A stretch of DNA of 33,299 nt from Chryseobacterium gleum (GCA_945878635.1 CAMCTV010000013.1:1-33299); one strand, 5' to 3'. Numbered from the stretch's first letter, positions 8,318 through 15,680 are shown. Made by a program: numbers and translations. The notes: a model not told the origin generated them from the letters alone.

Positions 8318-9165
8318 GATTTGTTGTGTTTATTATTTTTTTTTTTCTTTTCTTTCCGGGTTGTTCCTTTTAGGAAGGGGCAGAGTATTTCTCCTTGTTG
8401 TGGGTTGCTCCAAACATATTTAATGGATTTTCCTTTTGGAGTACCTACCATAATATTCAATTCAAAATCCAATTCTCCTGCAGTAGTTAATTGAGCGATC
8501 AAAACATGATTTGAACCCAGGGAATCGAGACCAATAGATCCTTTACCCAAGCATGCCCATGCGCCATTGTTTATTTCCAAGTGATTGGATTTTGTTACCA
8601 TCATTAAGTTTTTTAACGTTGAATCCAGTTGGAATAAATTGACAATCGGCAATTTTTCAGATTCATGCATACCATCACGTTCTTTTAAGCTGTATTCCAT
8701 CCATTTGGAATCGTTGGTCAGATAATTTTCTTCAAATTTCTCAGAGAGAAGGTTGTCATCCGTATCCATTTTTTTGGGAACTCCCAAAAATCGCTCTCCG
8801 GCTGCCCCTGCAGTGAGCCAAGAATCGAGCAATGTTATATTTTTTGCAAGACTTCTTTCGGGAATAACATTAGGGTAAGTGTTTCCAATTCCCGCGTGGT
8901 TGTAAAACACCGCGTCTGAATGGAAAATCAAAGGATGTGCAGAGGTCCCATAGGCGGCTTGGAATCTGTAGTTGGGAGCTAAATCGAGGTATACTCTGTA
9001 AGTTTTCGATTTATTCTTCAATTCGCCACTCATGTTCCCAGCCCTACTATCCATTTCATTGGACTGATAATAATGCTCAATGTAAATGCCCTCAAGACCT
9101 TCGAAAGTCTGAGCCAAAGAACAGGTCCAGATGAGAGCAAAAAGGGCGATAAATAGATTTTTCAT
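8314..9165 (-). CDS. Secreted paralogue A of an unrecognised family, no sorting domain, Lys-rich tail
   Basis: The product is 283 aa from the ATG at 9165. An in-frame TTG two codons earlier (9171) is less likely. The signal peptide is MKNLFIALFALIWTCSLAQ. The core is shared with its two paralogues: LEGIYIEHYYQSNEMD, KTYRVYLDLAPNYRFQAAYG, HPLIFHSDAVFYNHA, LLDSWLTAGAAG, a GVPKKMDTDD motif, and SNHVLIAQLTTAGELDFELN. It stops shortly after the core, with a basic tail (KEKKKKNNKHNKS) encoded by an A-rich tract. It lacks the T9SS tail found on the other two, and no other frame restores one because the next gene starts at once (4-bp ATGA overlap). It may stay periplasmic, be exported differently, or act as an adaptor; this is inference. 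It begins 6 bp after the MopE-like gene stop. Confidence 0.7.
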   Translation of the reverse strand: MKNLFIALFALIWTCSLAQTFEGLEGIYIEHYYQSNEMDSRAGNMSGELKNKSKTYRVYLDLAPNYRFQAAYGTSAHPLIFHSDAVFYNHAGIGNTYPNVIPERSLAKNITLLDSWLTAGAAGERFLGVPKKMDTDDNLLSEKFEENYLTNDSKWMEYSLKERDGMHESEKLPIVNLFQLDSTLKNLMMVTKSNHLEINNGAWACLGKGSIGLDSLGSNHVLIAQLTTAGELDFELNIMVGTPKGKSIKYVWSNPQQGEILCPFLKGTTRKEKKKKNNKHNKS

Positions 9166-9171
9166 CTTCAA

Positions 9172-10275
9172 TTATCTTGAAATCAGGAAGGATTCTGTGT
9201 GGGTGCCAAGAATAATGTTGTATATGCCATTGGCCCATTCTCCAATATTCAATTGAAGGCTGCGCTCAATTTCTCCATCAAACATTTTTTGGCCCATTTG
9301 ATTGATGATGATGAGTTTGTTGTTCAACGGCTGATCAACAGCACCAATGGTGATCCACTGATTGGCTGGGTTAGGGAAGAGTTGAAGAAGCATTGATTCA
9401 TTTTCTAATACATGAGTACTTATTTCACCGTCGCAGTTTTCATCAATGTCGTTGTCAGGAATTTCAGCTGCGTTAGGGTTAATGCTGCTATTGGTATCAT
9501 CGCAATCTGTATCCGTTTCAGTTCCGCAAGCAGCCATTGTAGTGCTACCAAATCCATCCAAGTCCAAATCTGCATAAAGAAGTAAGGCATCGTCACAATC
9601 ATCACTATTTTCAACAAATCCAAAAATGGGAGCGCAAGCATAAGCTGCAACGTTGGCATCACCATATCCATCAGCATCAGCGTCGGCGAAGAAAGTAATT
9701 AACACAAACTCATCTATTTCATCATTGCAATTGTCATCGATATCATTACAAATCTCAGTTTGAAATGGGTATATATTTACGTCACTATCGTTGCAATCAC
9801 CCGTCTGAACTTCCCCGCATGCTGATAAAGTTTCACTGCCATAACTATCGTTGTCCAAATCTTCGAAAAGAATCAAAAAGTCATCGCAATCTTCACCGTT
9901 GTCTGCATAGCCTAGAGGCATGACACATGCCAAAATCGTTTCGTTGATATTACCAAATCCGTCAAAATCAGCATCGAGATAATAGGTGTTTTGCACATAT
10001 TCATCTATCTCTCCGTCACAATTATTGTCAACGTTATCACAAGCCTCATTAGCACCTGGAAAAATGGAGGCATTGTTATCTGAACAATCGTCAGCATTGT
10101 TTACAAATGAAATGATTGGGTTGCAGAGTAAAAGAGCGTTATCTGGATTCCCAAAACCATCAGCGTCAGCGTCAAAAAAATAGAACATTGGATTAGCACA
10201 TGTGTCCAATTCCATGGCGTAAGAAGTTATACTCGAGGACAATAGGAAGAAACAAAAGCTGATAATCGTTTTCAT
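9172..10275 (-). CDS. MopE-like putative metal (calcium)-binding repeat protein with T9SS type A sorting domain
   Basis: This 367-aa protein has a signal peptide (cleavage near residue 20, SYA/ME). It is built from three units of the MopE / 'putative metal-binding motif' type. Each has an acidic DxDxDG loop (DADADGFG near residue 35, then DADFDGFG, DLDNDSYG, DADADGYG, DLDLDGFG) and a Cys-containing segment of the NxDxNCDGEIDE type. Units 2 and 3 are about 95 residues each and carry two loops. Unit 1 is shorter with one. DxDxDG loops are known Ca2+ ligands, so the protein is probably a Ca2+-stabilised surface protein. The C-terminal 80 residues form a T9SS type A tail (LFPNPANQWITIG ... WANGIYNIIL). 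It is the first gene of the operon, so the promoter should lie just upstream of 10275. Confidence 0.85.
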   Translation of the reverse strand: MKTIISFCFFLLSSSITSYAMELDTCANPMFYFFDADADGFGNPDNALLLCNPIISFVNNADDCSDNNASIFPGANEACDNVDNNCDGEIDEYVQNTYYLDADFDGFGNINETILACVMPLGYADNGEDCDDFLILFEDLDNDSYGSETLSACGEVQTGDCNDSDVNIYPFQTEICNDIDDNCNDEIDEFVLITFFADADADGYGDANVAAYACAPIFGFVENSDDCDDALLLYADLDLDGFGSTTMAACGTETDTDCDDTNSSINPNAAEIPDNDIDENCDGEISTHVLENESMLLQLFPNPANQWITIGAVDQPLNNKLIIINQMGQKMFDGEIERSLQLNIGEWANGIYNIILGTHTESFLISR

Positions 10276-10586
10276 GGTACTGAATTAGAAATTGTCAGTT
10301 GCAAAAAAAGATGCAGGAGACTAAGCTATTGAAGATTCAATGTTATTATTATGAGAACTGAAAAGCTTTAATATTATTTTTATGTTAATTAAGCATGAAT
10401 TTAATATTTGAAACGGATCGTTTTCTACCATTCGCGCAGAATCATGCGATACGTCTTATCTTTCAATTCTTTTTGATTTTTTTATTCACACAAGCCAGTA
10501 TGATTTGGAGAAGGAATTGGCGGTCAAAGAATTTTGACTTGCCTATGTGTCGTTATTCCGTACAAACCAATTTGGGGAACTTCAAT
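10276..10586. other. Non-coding spacer, promoter region of the seven-gene operon
   Basis: These 311 bp lie between the MopE-like gene start and the stop of the FemAB-like gene. The part next to 10275 is AT-rich and must hold the operon promoter. The closest match to the Bacteroidota -7 element on the minus strand is TAACATTG (complement of 10338-10345), with one mismatch to TAnnTTTG and no clear -33 TTG. A 65-codon plus-strand frame at 10395-10592 has no signal peptide, no family resemblance and a non-coding look. I see no convincing hairpin terminator for the gene at 10587, no RNA gene and no repeat array. Confidence 0.4.
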
Positions 10587-11438
10587 TTATGATCCAATAA
10601 AGCAATATTCCAAGTCTATGGCCTGAAATTTTTTATTGAAACGAGCAACACTTTTGTTGCTTGATCCCATGAAATGAATCTGTGTAATTTGATGTTGGTC
10701 GTGCATCTCGTTCATCAAATGGTGCATGAGATAGGACATGACATGCAACTCCCGATAATCTTTGTCTGATGCATTTTGGATGGTATACATGCAGCCGTTG
10801 AAAATCCCATACATCTGCATGGCTACCATCAAACCATCGCAACTGAGACCGGCTATTTTGATCATGCCTCTTTCATGGCCAGATTGAAACAATTGTTCAA
10901 GTTTTATCTGTTGTATTTGTGGCCACTCATAAGGATGATGCCGCTTCATGAACATGGCAAAGGGCTCCCAAGTTTGATTGTAATCTATTTTAAAGTTTTC
11001 TCTCTCTGCTTTTTGTAAGTTTTTTTTGAGTCCCCTTGAAATTCCGTCTCCAATGTAAGGGGCAACTTGCACCCTGTGTAACTTGATATTTCCTTTTACC
11101 TCTATTCCTGGTTGCACATGTATTCCTTTCAACAATCCTTTGCCTGTGATTTTTTGTAGCATGTTTCTCTTCTCCTCCAAGGGTAAGTTGTGACCAATGC
11201 ACTCTACATATTTGACATAAAGAGGCGTCTTGTTGCTGCTGATGATTCCCCATTTTTTGACCAGGGCATCCGGCATCACGGCATCATAATCGCCCTTCAC
11301 CCAGCCTTTCCAATCGGGCAGCACGGCATTCCAATACCAACTCAAGGTAAAAATAGCACCATTGTTTTCTGCAACGCAGCGGTCCCATGCTGACGCATCA
11401 ATATCTGATCCTGGTATTTTTTTCCAATCACTTGTCAT
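10587..11438 (-). CDS. FemAB/GNAT-like acyltransferase family protein
   Basis: The product is 283 aa from the ATG at 11438. An upstream TTG at 11456 is less likely. It has no signal peptide and is a soluble cytoplasmic protein. The segment GISRGLKKNLQKAERENFKI resembles the conserved part of FemAB/peptidoglycan-bridge-type GNAT proteins. The C-terminal half also fits an acetyltransferase fold (GMIKIAGLSCDGLMVAMQMY, then YRELHVMSYLMHHLMNE, and HFMGSSNKSVARFNKKF). Members of this fold transfer acyl or aminoacyl groups, for example to cell-wall or sugar precursors. The substrate here is unknown. The gene starts only 35 bp after the terminator of the upstream tRNA-Glu on the same strand, so it may rely on read-through or a promoter inside that short gap. 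Confidence 0.55.
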   Translation of the reverse strand: MTSDWKKIPGSDIDASAWDRCVAENNGAIFTLSWYWNAVLPDWKGWVKGDYDAVMPDALVKKWGIISSNKTPLYVKYVECIGHNLPLEEKRNMLQKITGKGLLKGIHVQPGIEVKGNIKLHRVQVAPYIGDGISRGLKKNLQKAERENFKIDYNQTWEPFAMFMKRHHPYEWPQIQQIKLEQLFQSGHERGMIKIAGLSCDGLMVAMQMYGIFNGCMYTIQNASDKDYRELHVMSYLMHHLMNEMHDQHQITQIHFMGSSNKSVARFNKKFQAIDLEYCFIGS

Positions 11439-11473
11439 GACACCCCAATAATACAAGGTTTTTCGAATGGAGA

Positions 11474-11500
11474 CAAAAAAAAGGCACCCAAAGGTACCTT
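11474..11500 (-). terminator. Rho-independent terminator of tRNA-Glu
   Basis: Read on the minus strand, AAGGTACC and GGTGCCTT form an 8-bp stem (one G:U) with a 4-nt loop, followed by eight T. It starts 7 nt after the tRNA 3' end, so the tRNA is probably a single-gene transcript. Confidence 0.85.
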
Positions 11501-11506
11501 TTCTTG

Positions 11507-11578
11507 TAGCCCGTAGGGGAATCGAACCCCTGTTTACAGAATGAAAATCTGCTGTCCTAACCCCTAGACGAACGGGCC
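11507..11578 (-). tRNA. tRNA-Glu (anticodon UUC)
   Basis: This 72-nt cloverleaf reads on the minus strand. The acceptor stem GGCCCGT pairs with ACGGGCT (first pair G:U). The D-arm is near GTCTAGGGGTTAGGAC, the anticodon arm CAGATTTTCATTCTG carries TTC (UUC, Glu), and the T-arm contains GGGGTTCGAATCCCC. The CCA end is not encoded: the discriminator A is followed by CAAG. It has its own promoter and terminator. Confidence 0.97.
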
Positions 11579-11598
11579 ATCGTTCGCTTTAGCGGATG

Positions 11599-11627
11599 CA
11601 AATATAAACTTTTTTTTTCATCTTCAA
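11599..11627 (-). promoter_or_regulatory. Bacteroidota-type promoter of tRNA-Glu
   Basis: On the minus strand a -33 TTG (complement of 11625-11627) is separated by 18 nt, including a long A run, from a perfect -7 element TATATTTG (complement of 11599-11606). This matches the Bacteroidota housekeeping consensus TTG-N17-20-TAnnTTTG. Transcription should start near 11593, leaving about 15 nt before the mature tRNA 5' end. Confidence 0.8.
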
Positions 11628-11695
11628 AAAAAAAATCAAAAAAGTAGGCGTTTGCTTGAATTATCTTCGGCATGGTTTTTATTCTCAGAAATGTC

Positions 11696-13072
11696 ATGAA
11701 AAAAATAGCATCTTTTTTACTCTTGTTTGTCGCTTTTGCCCTTCTGAACACTCAGTCTGCGGGGCAAAATGTAAATATTCACGCCAAATTCAATCAATTA
11801 CCCAATGGCAACATGAAAGTAATTTTGGAATATATGAATGGTCAGGAGTGGAAACAAATCGACAACAAACCCCTTGACAAAGATGGCCATGTCGATTTTC
11901 AATTTTCGCCTCCCGTGGAAGGTCAATATCGTTTTCGTTTTCCTTCTGGTAAAAGCAGCGTCATTTGGACAGACTTCATCATCACCAAAGGAAAGGACGA
12001 ACCCAAATCCATGGAATTTGTCATGGGATACAATGACCTTGTGGGTAAGCCGCTCTTGGTCCCAAACTCGCCTGAGAATAAACTTTACCTCGAATTAATG
12101 ACCCAATATCTGGTCTTTGACGCAGCGCGCACAGCCACGCCGGTAAATCCCGATTTGCTGAAAGCCTCCATCATCCAATTGAACGCTACTTCACGCCGAA
12201 TGGCCATGCAAAACAAGGGTACTTTTACCGGCGATGTTGTTGCAGATTTGGTGTATCAGCCTGTGCGTTCTGACTACCCGGAAGAGAAGCACAAGGATTT
12301 GAATGATTCATTGTTCTACATCAAATTTGGAATCAGCAAATTGCCCTATTACAAATCAGGCGCCTTGCACCACAACTTGTTTGTTCGCAGTCTCGAGCGT
12401 TATTTCAAGCACATGCAACACCAAGACTCAGATGATTACACCATTGATTTCATTGATGGTGTGATGTTTCGTTCTGGTGGTTTGGAAGAGGTTGATCAGT
12501 TTTTGTTCAAGTATCTTTTGGACAAAATGCTGGGTTACAAAAGTGAAAAAGGATTGTCTCATCTTTTGTCCCATTATAGTCAAGATTGCACGGAAGACCA
12601 CAGCACCAAATCCGCCAATGATCAATTGGTGGGTGCACTGAATGAAGTAGCCCCTGGTAAGAAGGTGTGGCCCTTGAAGTTGCCTGATATCAATGCCAAT
12701 CCCATTTTGTTATTTGACGTATGCAAAAAGAACAAGATGACGGTACTCCTGTTTTGGAAGAGCAGTTGCAACCACTGCGAGGAGTTTAAGCCTATCCTTA
12801 GAGGTCTTTACGACCAATACCACAGTCAAGGTTTGGAAGTTTACGCCATATCCATTGATAAGGATATCAATGAATGGAAGACATACGTCAATGCCCATCC
12901 ACAGCCTTGGAAGGATACATTTTTGGATTATGCAGTGCGCAAAGAGTTCAACAACCATTACCCTGTGCCCAGCACACCAACCTTGATTGCATTGGATACC
13001 AATGGAAAGGTAATTAGTCGATTGATTGTACGCAGCAAAATGGAAGATTTTTTGAAGGAGTATTTTAAATAG
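11696..13072 (+). CDS. Secreted thioredoxin-fold (TlpA-like) oxidoreductase
   Basis: The product is 458 aa from the ATG at 11696, chosen because it gives a clean signal peptide (MKKIASFLLLFVAFALLNTQSAGQ). An in-frame ATG at 11672 would add a poor 8-residue leader. The N-terminal half (about 25-325) is a beta-rich then helical region like the DUF4369/DUF5106-type N-termini of Bacteroidota TlpA proteins. The C-terminal 130 residues are a thioredoxin domain with the redox motif SSCNHCE (Cys358 and Cys361) after VLLFWK, and a cis-Pro loop PVPSTPTLIALD. Such proteins carry out disulfide exchange in the periplasm; the client is unknown. A near-consensus -7 element TATCTTCG at 11662-11669 would give a leader of about 20 nt. 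The gene ends at a shared bidirectional terminator. Confidence 0.85.
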   Translation: MKKIASFLLLFVAFALLNTQSAGQNVNIHAKFNQLPNGNMKVILEYMNGQEWKQIDNKPLDKDGHVDFQFSPPVEGQYRFRFPSGKSSVIWTDFIITKGKDEPKSMEFVMGYNDLVGKPLLVPNSPENKLYLELMTQYLVFDAARTATPVNPDLLKASIIQLNATSRRMAMQNKGTFTGDVVADLVYQPVRSDYPEEKHKDLNDSLFYIKFGISKLPYYKSGALHHNLFVRSLERYFKHMQHQDSDDYTIDFIDGVMFRSGGLEEVDQFLFKYLLDKMLGYKSEKGLSHLLSHYSQDCTEDHSTKSANDQLVGALNEVAPGKKVWPLKLPDINANPILLFDVCKKNKMTVLLFWKSSCNHCEEFKPILRGLYDQYHSQGLEVYAISIDKDINEWKTYVNAHPQPWKDTFLDYAVRKEFNNHYPVPSTPTLIALDTNGKVISRLIVRSKMEDFLKEYFK

Positions 13073-13088
13073 GCATAATTTAAATAAC

Positions 13089-13123
13089 AAAAAAAGGGTT
13101 GTCACAAATGACAACCCTTTTTT
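13089..13123. terminator. Bidirectional rho-independent terminator between convergent genes
   Basis: A 9-bp perfect stem (GGGTTGTCA at 13096-13104, TGACAACCC at 13109-13117) has a CAAA loop. It is flanked by seven A on the left and six T on the right, so it can terminate both the TlpA-like gene (plus) and the ECF-sigma operon (minus). Confidence 0.92.
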
Positions 13124-13144
13124 ATTTTGCGGAAAGAGATTTTA

Positions 13145-13960
13145 TTAGTTTCCACCATTGATTTCATATTCATTGTTGCCAACAGTTAAGGTTAATCCAT
13201 TGTTACAATCTCCGCTGCCCCAATCGATAACCCTATTTGGACCTTCCTCAGGATCGATGGTCATTACACCTTGTTTGATCCAAGGGCATCCCACCTGAGC
13301 CACCAAGGGTTCGTCGATGTTCATTGTATATGGGACATTGTTTCTGTTGATACCTGTTCCTCCACCTGTGACACTGTAAACATCGTCTAAAATATTGATG
13401 ATGGTATTGTAACCTTCTGTCCAAGTGCGCGTACGGTTGCCATTCCATGTTGCCGCCCACTCGTTATTTGGAGCTGTGATGGATGCAGATAAAGTTATAC
13501 TGAAGTAAGGCTGTCCTTGGGTATTGAAACCCTCATTGACAATGGTCTTGCTTCCATTAATGCTGTAACCATCGATTGAAAAATTCTCAGGTGTTACAGT
13601 GATGATGGTTCCAGGTGTTCTATACCTTCCAGAATAGGAGATGGTCAACACTCCTTTTCTCACGCGTCCATCACTACTAGCACAGTCATCCGTTCCGTAA
13701 TCGATGACCATCACTTTGGGAGAGGCCGCTGTATCTACTGTGATGGCATCAATGCAAGGGTCATCCAATGTTTTGATTCCTGCCGTAGAATTAGAAGCTT
13801 GGTCGACAATTTTAAACATATCGTCAAACAATCCTTCAATGACATTTTGATCTTTGATGGTAGTAGTGTCTCTGCTGTCTTTCCACTTTGTGCATGACGA
13901 CAGTTGCAGAATGAACATTACAGCAATCAAAGCAACGATGGTGTTTTTTGTTTTTTTCAT
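13145..13960 (-). CDS. Lipoprotein of unknown function at the end of the ECF sigma operon
   Basis: This 271-aa protein has a lipoprotein signal (MKKTKNTIVALIAVMFILQLSSC, lipobox LSSC with Cys23). The mature part is acidic and beta-rich. Two segments resemble each other: IDYGTDDCASSDGRVRKGVL at about residues 86-105, and VIDWGSGDCNNG near the C-terminus. Both have a D[YW]G..DC motif that could form a disulfide or metal site. A GVLTISYSGRYR / QGVMTI pattern accompanies each. I do not recognise a named family. It starts 12 bp after the stop of the Spy-like gene and is the last gene before the bidirectional terminator, so it is probably co-transcribed with the sigma factor and may report on or belong to the envelope stress it responds to. 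Confidence 0.7.
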   Translation of the reverse strand: MKKTKNTIVALIAVMFILQLSSCTKWKDSRDTTTIKDQNVIEGLFDDMFKIVDQASNSTAGIKTLDDPCIDAITVDTAASPKVMVIDYGTDDCASSDGRVRKGVLTISYSGRYRTPGTIITVTPENFSIDGYSINGSKTIVNEGFNTQGQPYFSITLSASITAPNNEWAATWNGNRTRTWTEGYNTIINILDDVYSVTGGGTGINRNNVPYTMNIDEPLVAQVGCPWIKQGVMTIDPEEGPNRVIDWGSGDCNNGLTLTVGNNEYEINGGN

Positions 13961-13972
13961 AATATAAATGTA

Positions 13973-14479
13973 TTAATGTTTTCTTCTAGGTTGTGCTCCA
14001 TTGTTATTTTCTCTTCTCTCTTTTAGCTTTTCACCCACCTCCTTCCTAAACCTTTCATCAATTCCTATAAGACTTTTGGTTTTTTCTAAACCAATGGCCA
14101 CGGTACTTTGTTTCCAGTATTCCAACAATTGTTCCGTCTCTTGTTGCCTCATCAACCCCAATTTTTTGGTGAAAATTTCAAGGTCATTGGCTGATTGGAT
14201 GAACTGTATTTCTTGATCCACAAAGTTTTTCATTTGCTTGTGGAGTTGTCGCTTTGTATTTTCAAAGGTGCTGTAAATGGGCCAAAATTTCTCAGCTTCA
14301 CTGACAGAAAGATTTAATTCTCTGGTATAATAGGCCCGACGCAGGCTTTCAATTTTTTCACGTTGTTGCCCATCCAATGGAGGAAGATCATGATCGGGCT
14401 GAGCCAGAGCGCAGGGATTCAAGAGGTCGATCATCATGATTGAGCATACGAGGCTAAAAATTCTAGTCCATTTTTTCAT
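13973..14479 (-). CDS. Spy-like periplasmic 'sensor of ECF-type sigma factor' protein
   Basis: This 168-aa protein has a signal peptide (residues 1-27, ending ALAQ). The mature part is almost wholly helical and charged: REKIESLRRAYYTRELNLSV, then EAEKFWPIYSTFENTKRQLH, and a C-terminal KLKERRENNNGAQPRRKH. The FWPIY..FE motif and length match the proteins that Bacteroidota genomes label 'sensor of ECF-type sigma factor', distant relatives of the Spy/CpxP/ZraP LTxxQ family. Those relatives bind unfolded proteins or metals in the periplasm; the activity of this one is inferred. It lies 10 bp downstream of the membrane-protein gene in the sigma operon, which supports a role in sensing or relieving envelope stress. 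Confidence 0.75.
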   Translation of the reverse strand: MKKWTRIFSLVCSIMMIDLLNPCALAQPDHDLPPLDGQQREKIESLRRAYYTRELNLSVSEAEKFWPIYSTFENTKRQLHKQMKNFVDQEIQFIQSANDLEIFTKKLGLMRQQETEQLLEYWKQSTVAIGLEKTKSLIGIDERFRKEVGEKLKERRENNNGAQPRRKH

Positions 14480-14489
14480 TTTTTCTCAT

Positions 14490-15056
14490 TTAAAAAGTTT
14501 CATTTAAATACAATGTCCAATTGAGTTCCTCCAATTCTTCATCCGTAATGGTCTGCAAGGCCGTCTCAAAAGGATCTGATGAAGATGGGTTGCTTTTTTT
14601 ACTTGAAGCTTCTGGAATACAATCCGATCTTTTCTTTTCTATTGCATGGTTTTCCTTTTCAATTTCACTGCCATTTTTGCACTCTCTTGCTGCTTCTTGA
14701 GTCAGGGCTTTTTCATTGTTCTTGTTCGTGTTTGTTGAATCATGAAAGGCATGCTGCTCAGTGGATGACGTATTGCGGTATAACAGGCCCAAGCAAATCA
14801 GTAGGACAGCAGCAATTCCGGAAAGGTAATAGAGAATTCGGTAATTTTTTTTGTTATTAGAAACAACTGGTTTGAAATGAAGAGCGTCTTTTTTCATCTC
14901 TTCATTCATCTGAATTCTTTGCATAACGCACAAGGGTAGTTTATCAAAATATTCTTCTTCCACCAATGGCTTATACTTCCAAGAATTTAGTTTATTCATT
15001 TCTAAATTGGAATGGGATTTCATCATTGGATCATCGCTGTTGAATGGCGTATTCAT
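14490..15056 (-). CDS. Single-pass membrane protein, probable anti-sigma factor
   Basis: This 188-aa protein has an N-terminal cytoplasmic region of about 72 residues, one transmembrane segment (YYLSGIAAVLLICLGLLY, about 76-93) and a polar, low-complexity periplasmic part rich in N, K, E and S, ending TDEELEELNWTLYLNETF. The ATG overlaps the ECF sigma stop by 4 bp (ATGA), the usual position and coupling of an anti-sigma gene, and the topology fits. I do not see a clear zinc-binding HxxxCxxC anti-sigma motif, so it is not a classical ZAS-type protein. The assignment rests on context and topology. Confidence 0.6.
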   Translation of the reverse strand: MNTPFNSDDPMMKSHSNLEMNKLNSWKYKPLVEEEYFDKLPLCVMQRIQMNEEMKKDALHFKPVVSNNKKNYRILYYLSGIAAVLLICLGLLYRNTSSTEQHAFHDSTNTNKNNEKALTQEAARECKNGSEIEKENHAIEKKRSDCIPEASSKKSNPSSSDPFETALQTITDEELEELNWTLYLNETF

Positions 15057-15580
15057 GTATTCCTTTTTTGAAAAACGACTTTGATTTTTTCGGCTGCGTG
15101 ATGGTATGATGCTTTCAAAGCACCTTCAGAGGTTCCTGTTATTGCGGCTATTTCTTGATACGTTTTTTCTTCGAAGTATCGCAAAATAAAAACGGCTTTT
15201 TGCTTTTCAGGTAACGCGTTCATGGCCATGTTTAGTTCCATTAGAATTTCATCGCCGTCAAATGGAAAGTCATTGGACGTTTTGATGGGATTTTGGCTCA
15301 ATGAAGTTGTTTTGATCTGTCTTTCAATGGTTCGGAGAGCTTCCCGATAGGCAATAGTATGAAGCCATGTTGAAATTTTTGATTGACCTTTGAACTGTTC
15401 CCATTTTTCCCAAGCGATGACAAAAGTGTTTTGGCAAATATCATGCGCGTCCTCATGATTATTGACCATTCTCCTTACAAAATAATAAATGGGTTTTTGA
15501 CAACTTTCAACAGCCATTAAGAACTCCCGCTCTTTGTCCTTAGCGCCAGAGGTAATGTCTTTGTTGTGCAGTTGATTCAT
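15053..15580 (-). CDS. RNA polymerase ECF-family sigma factor
   Basis: This 175-aa protein is the usual length for a group 4 (ECF) sigma factor. Region 2 is at about residues 25-90: PIYYFVRRMVNNHEDAHDIC, then NTFVIAWEKWEQFKGQSKI and STWLHTIAYREALRTIER. Region 4 (about 125-172) has LPEKQKAVFILRYFEEKTYQ followed by EIAAITGTSEGALKASYHHA, a helix-turn-helix for -35 recognition. It directs transcription of a stress or transport regulon not identifiable here. It is the first gene of a four-gene operon with a downstream membrane protein, a Spy-like protein and a lipoprotein, and probably activates its own operon. No classical promoter was found; only TTTCTTTG at about 15601-15608 on the minus strand comes near the -7 consensus. 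Confidence 0.95.
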   Translation of the reverse strand: MNQLHNKDITSGAKDKEREFLMAVESCQKPIYYFVRRMVNNHEDAHDICQNTFVIAWEKWEQFKGQSKISTWLHTIAYREALRTIERQIKTTSLSQNPIKTSNDFPFDGDEILMELNMAMNALPEKQKAVFILRYFEEKTYQEIAAITGTSEGALKASYHHAAEKIKVVFQKRNT

Positions 15581-15650
15581 GAAATTTAGAGCATGTGGAA
15601 CAAAGAAAGTTTAATCTGCGGTTAGATTTTTTTTCTGCCTCAATTGTCTT

Positions 15651-15658
15651 TAAGTTTG
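15651..15658 (+). promoter_or_regulatory. Candidate -7 element of the NeuB operon
   Basis: TAAGTTTG matches TAnnTTTG exactly, 22 bp before the ATG at 15681, giving a leader of about 17 nt. The -33 position holds only a T run (15627-15634) rather than TTG. Confidence 0.5.
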
Positions 15659-15680
15659 TTCATACCAAAACAGTGGGATT

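Noticed and set aside
8314-8400. Frameshift explaining the missing sorting domain of paralogue A
   Set aside because: The other two frames close quickly and the next gene begins at 8317, so there is no hidden sorting domain to restore.
10395-10592. 65-codon plus-strand frame in the 311-bp spacer
   Set aside because: It overlaps the end of the FemAB-like gene, has no recognisable family, no promoter and irregular composition.
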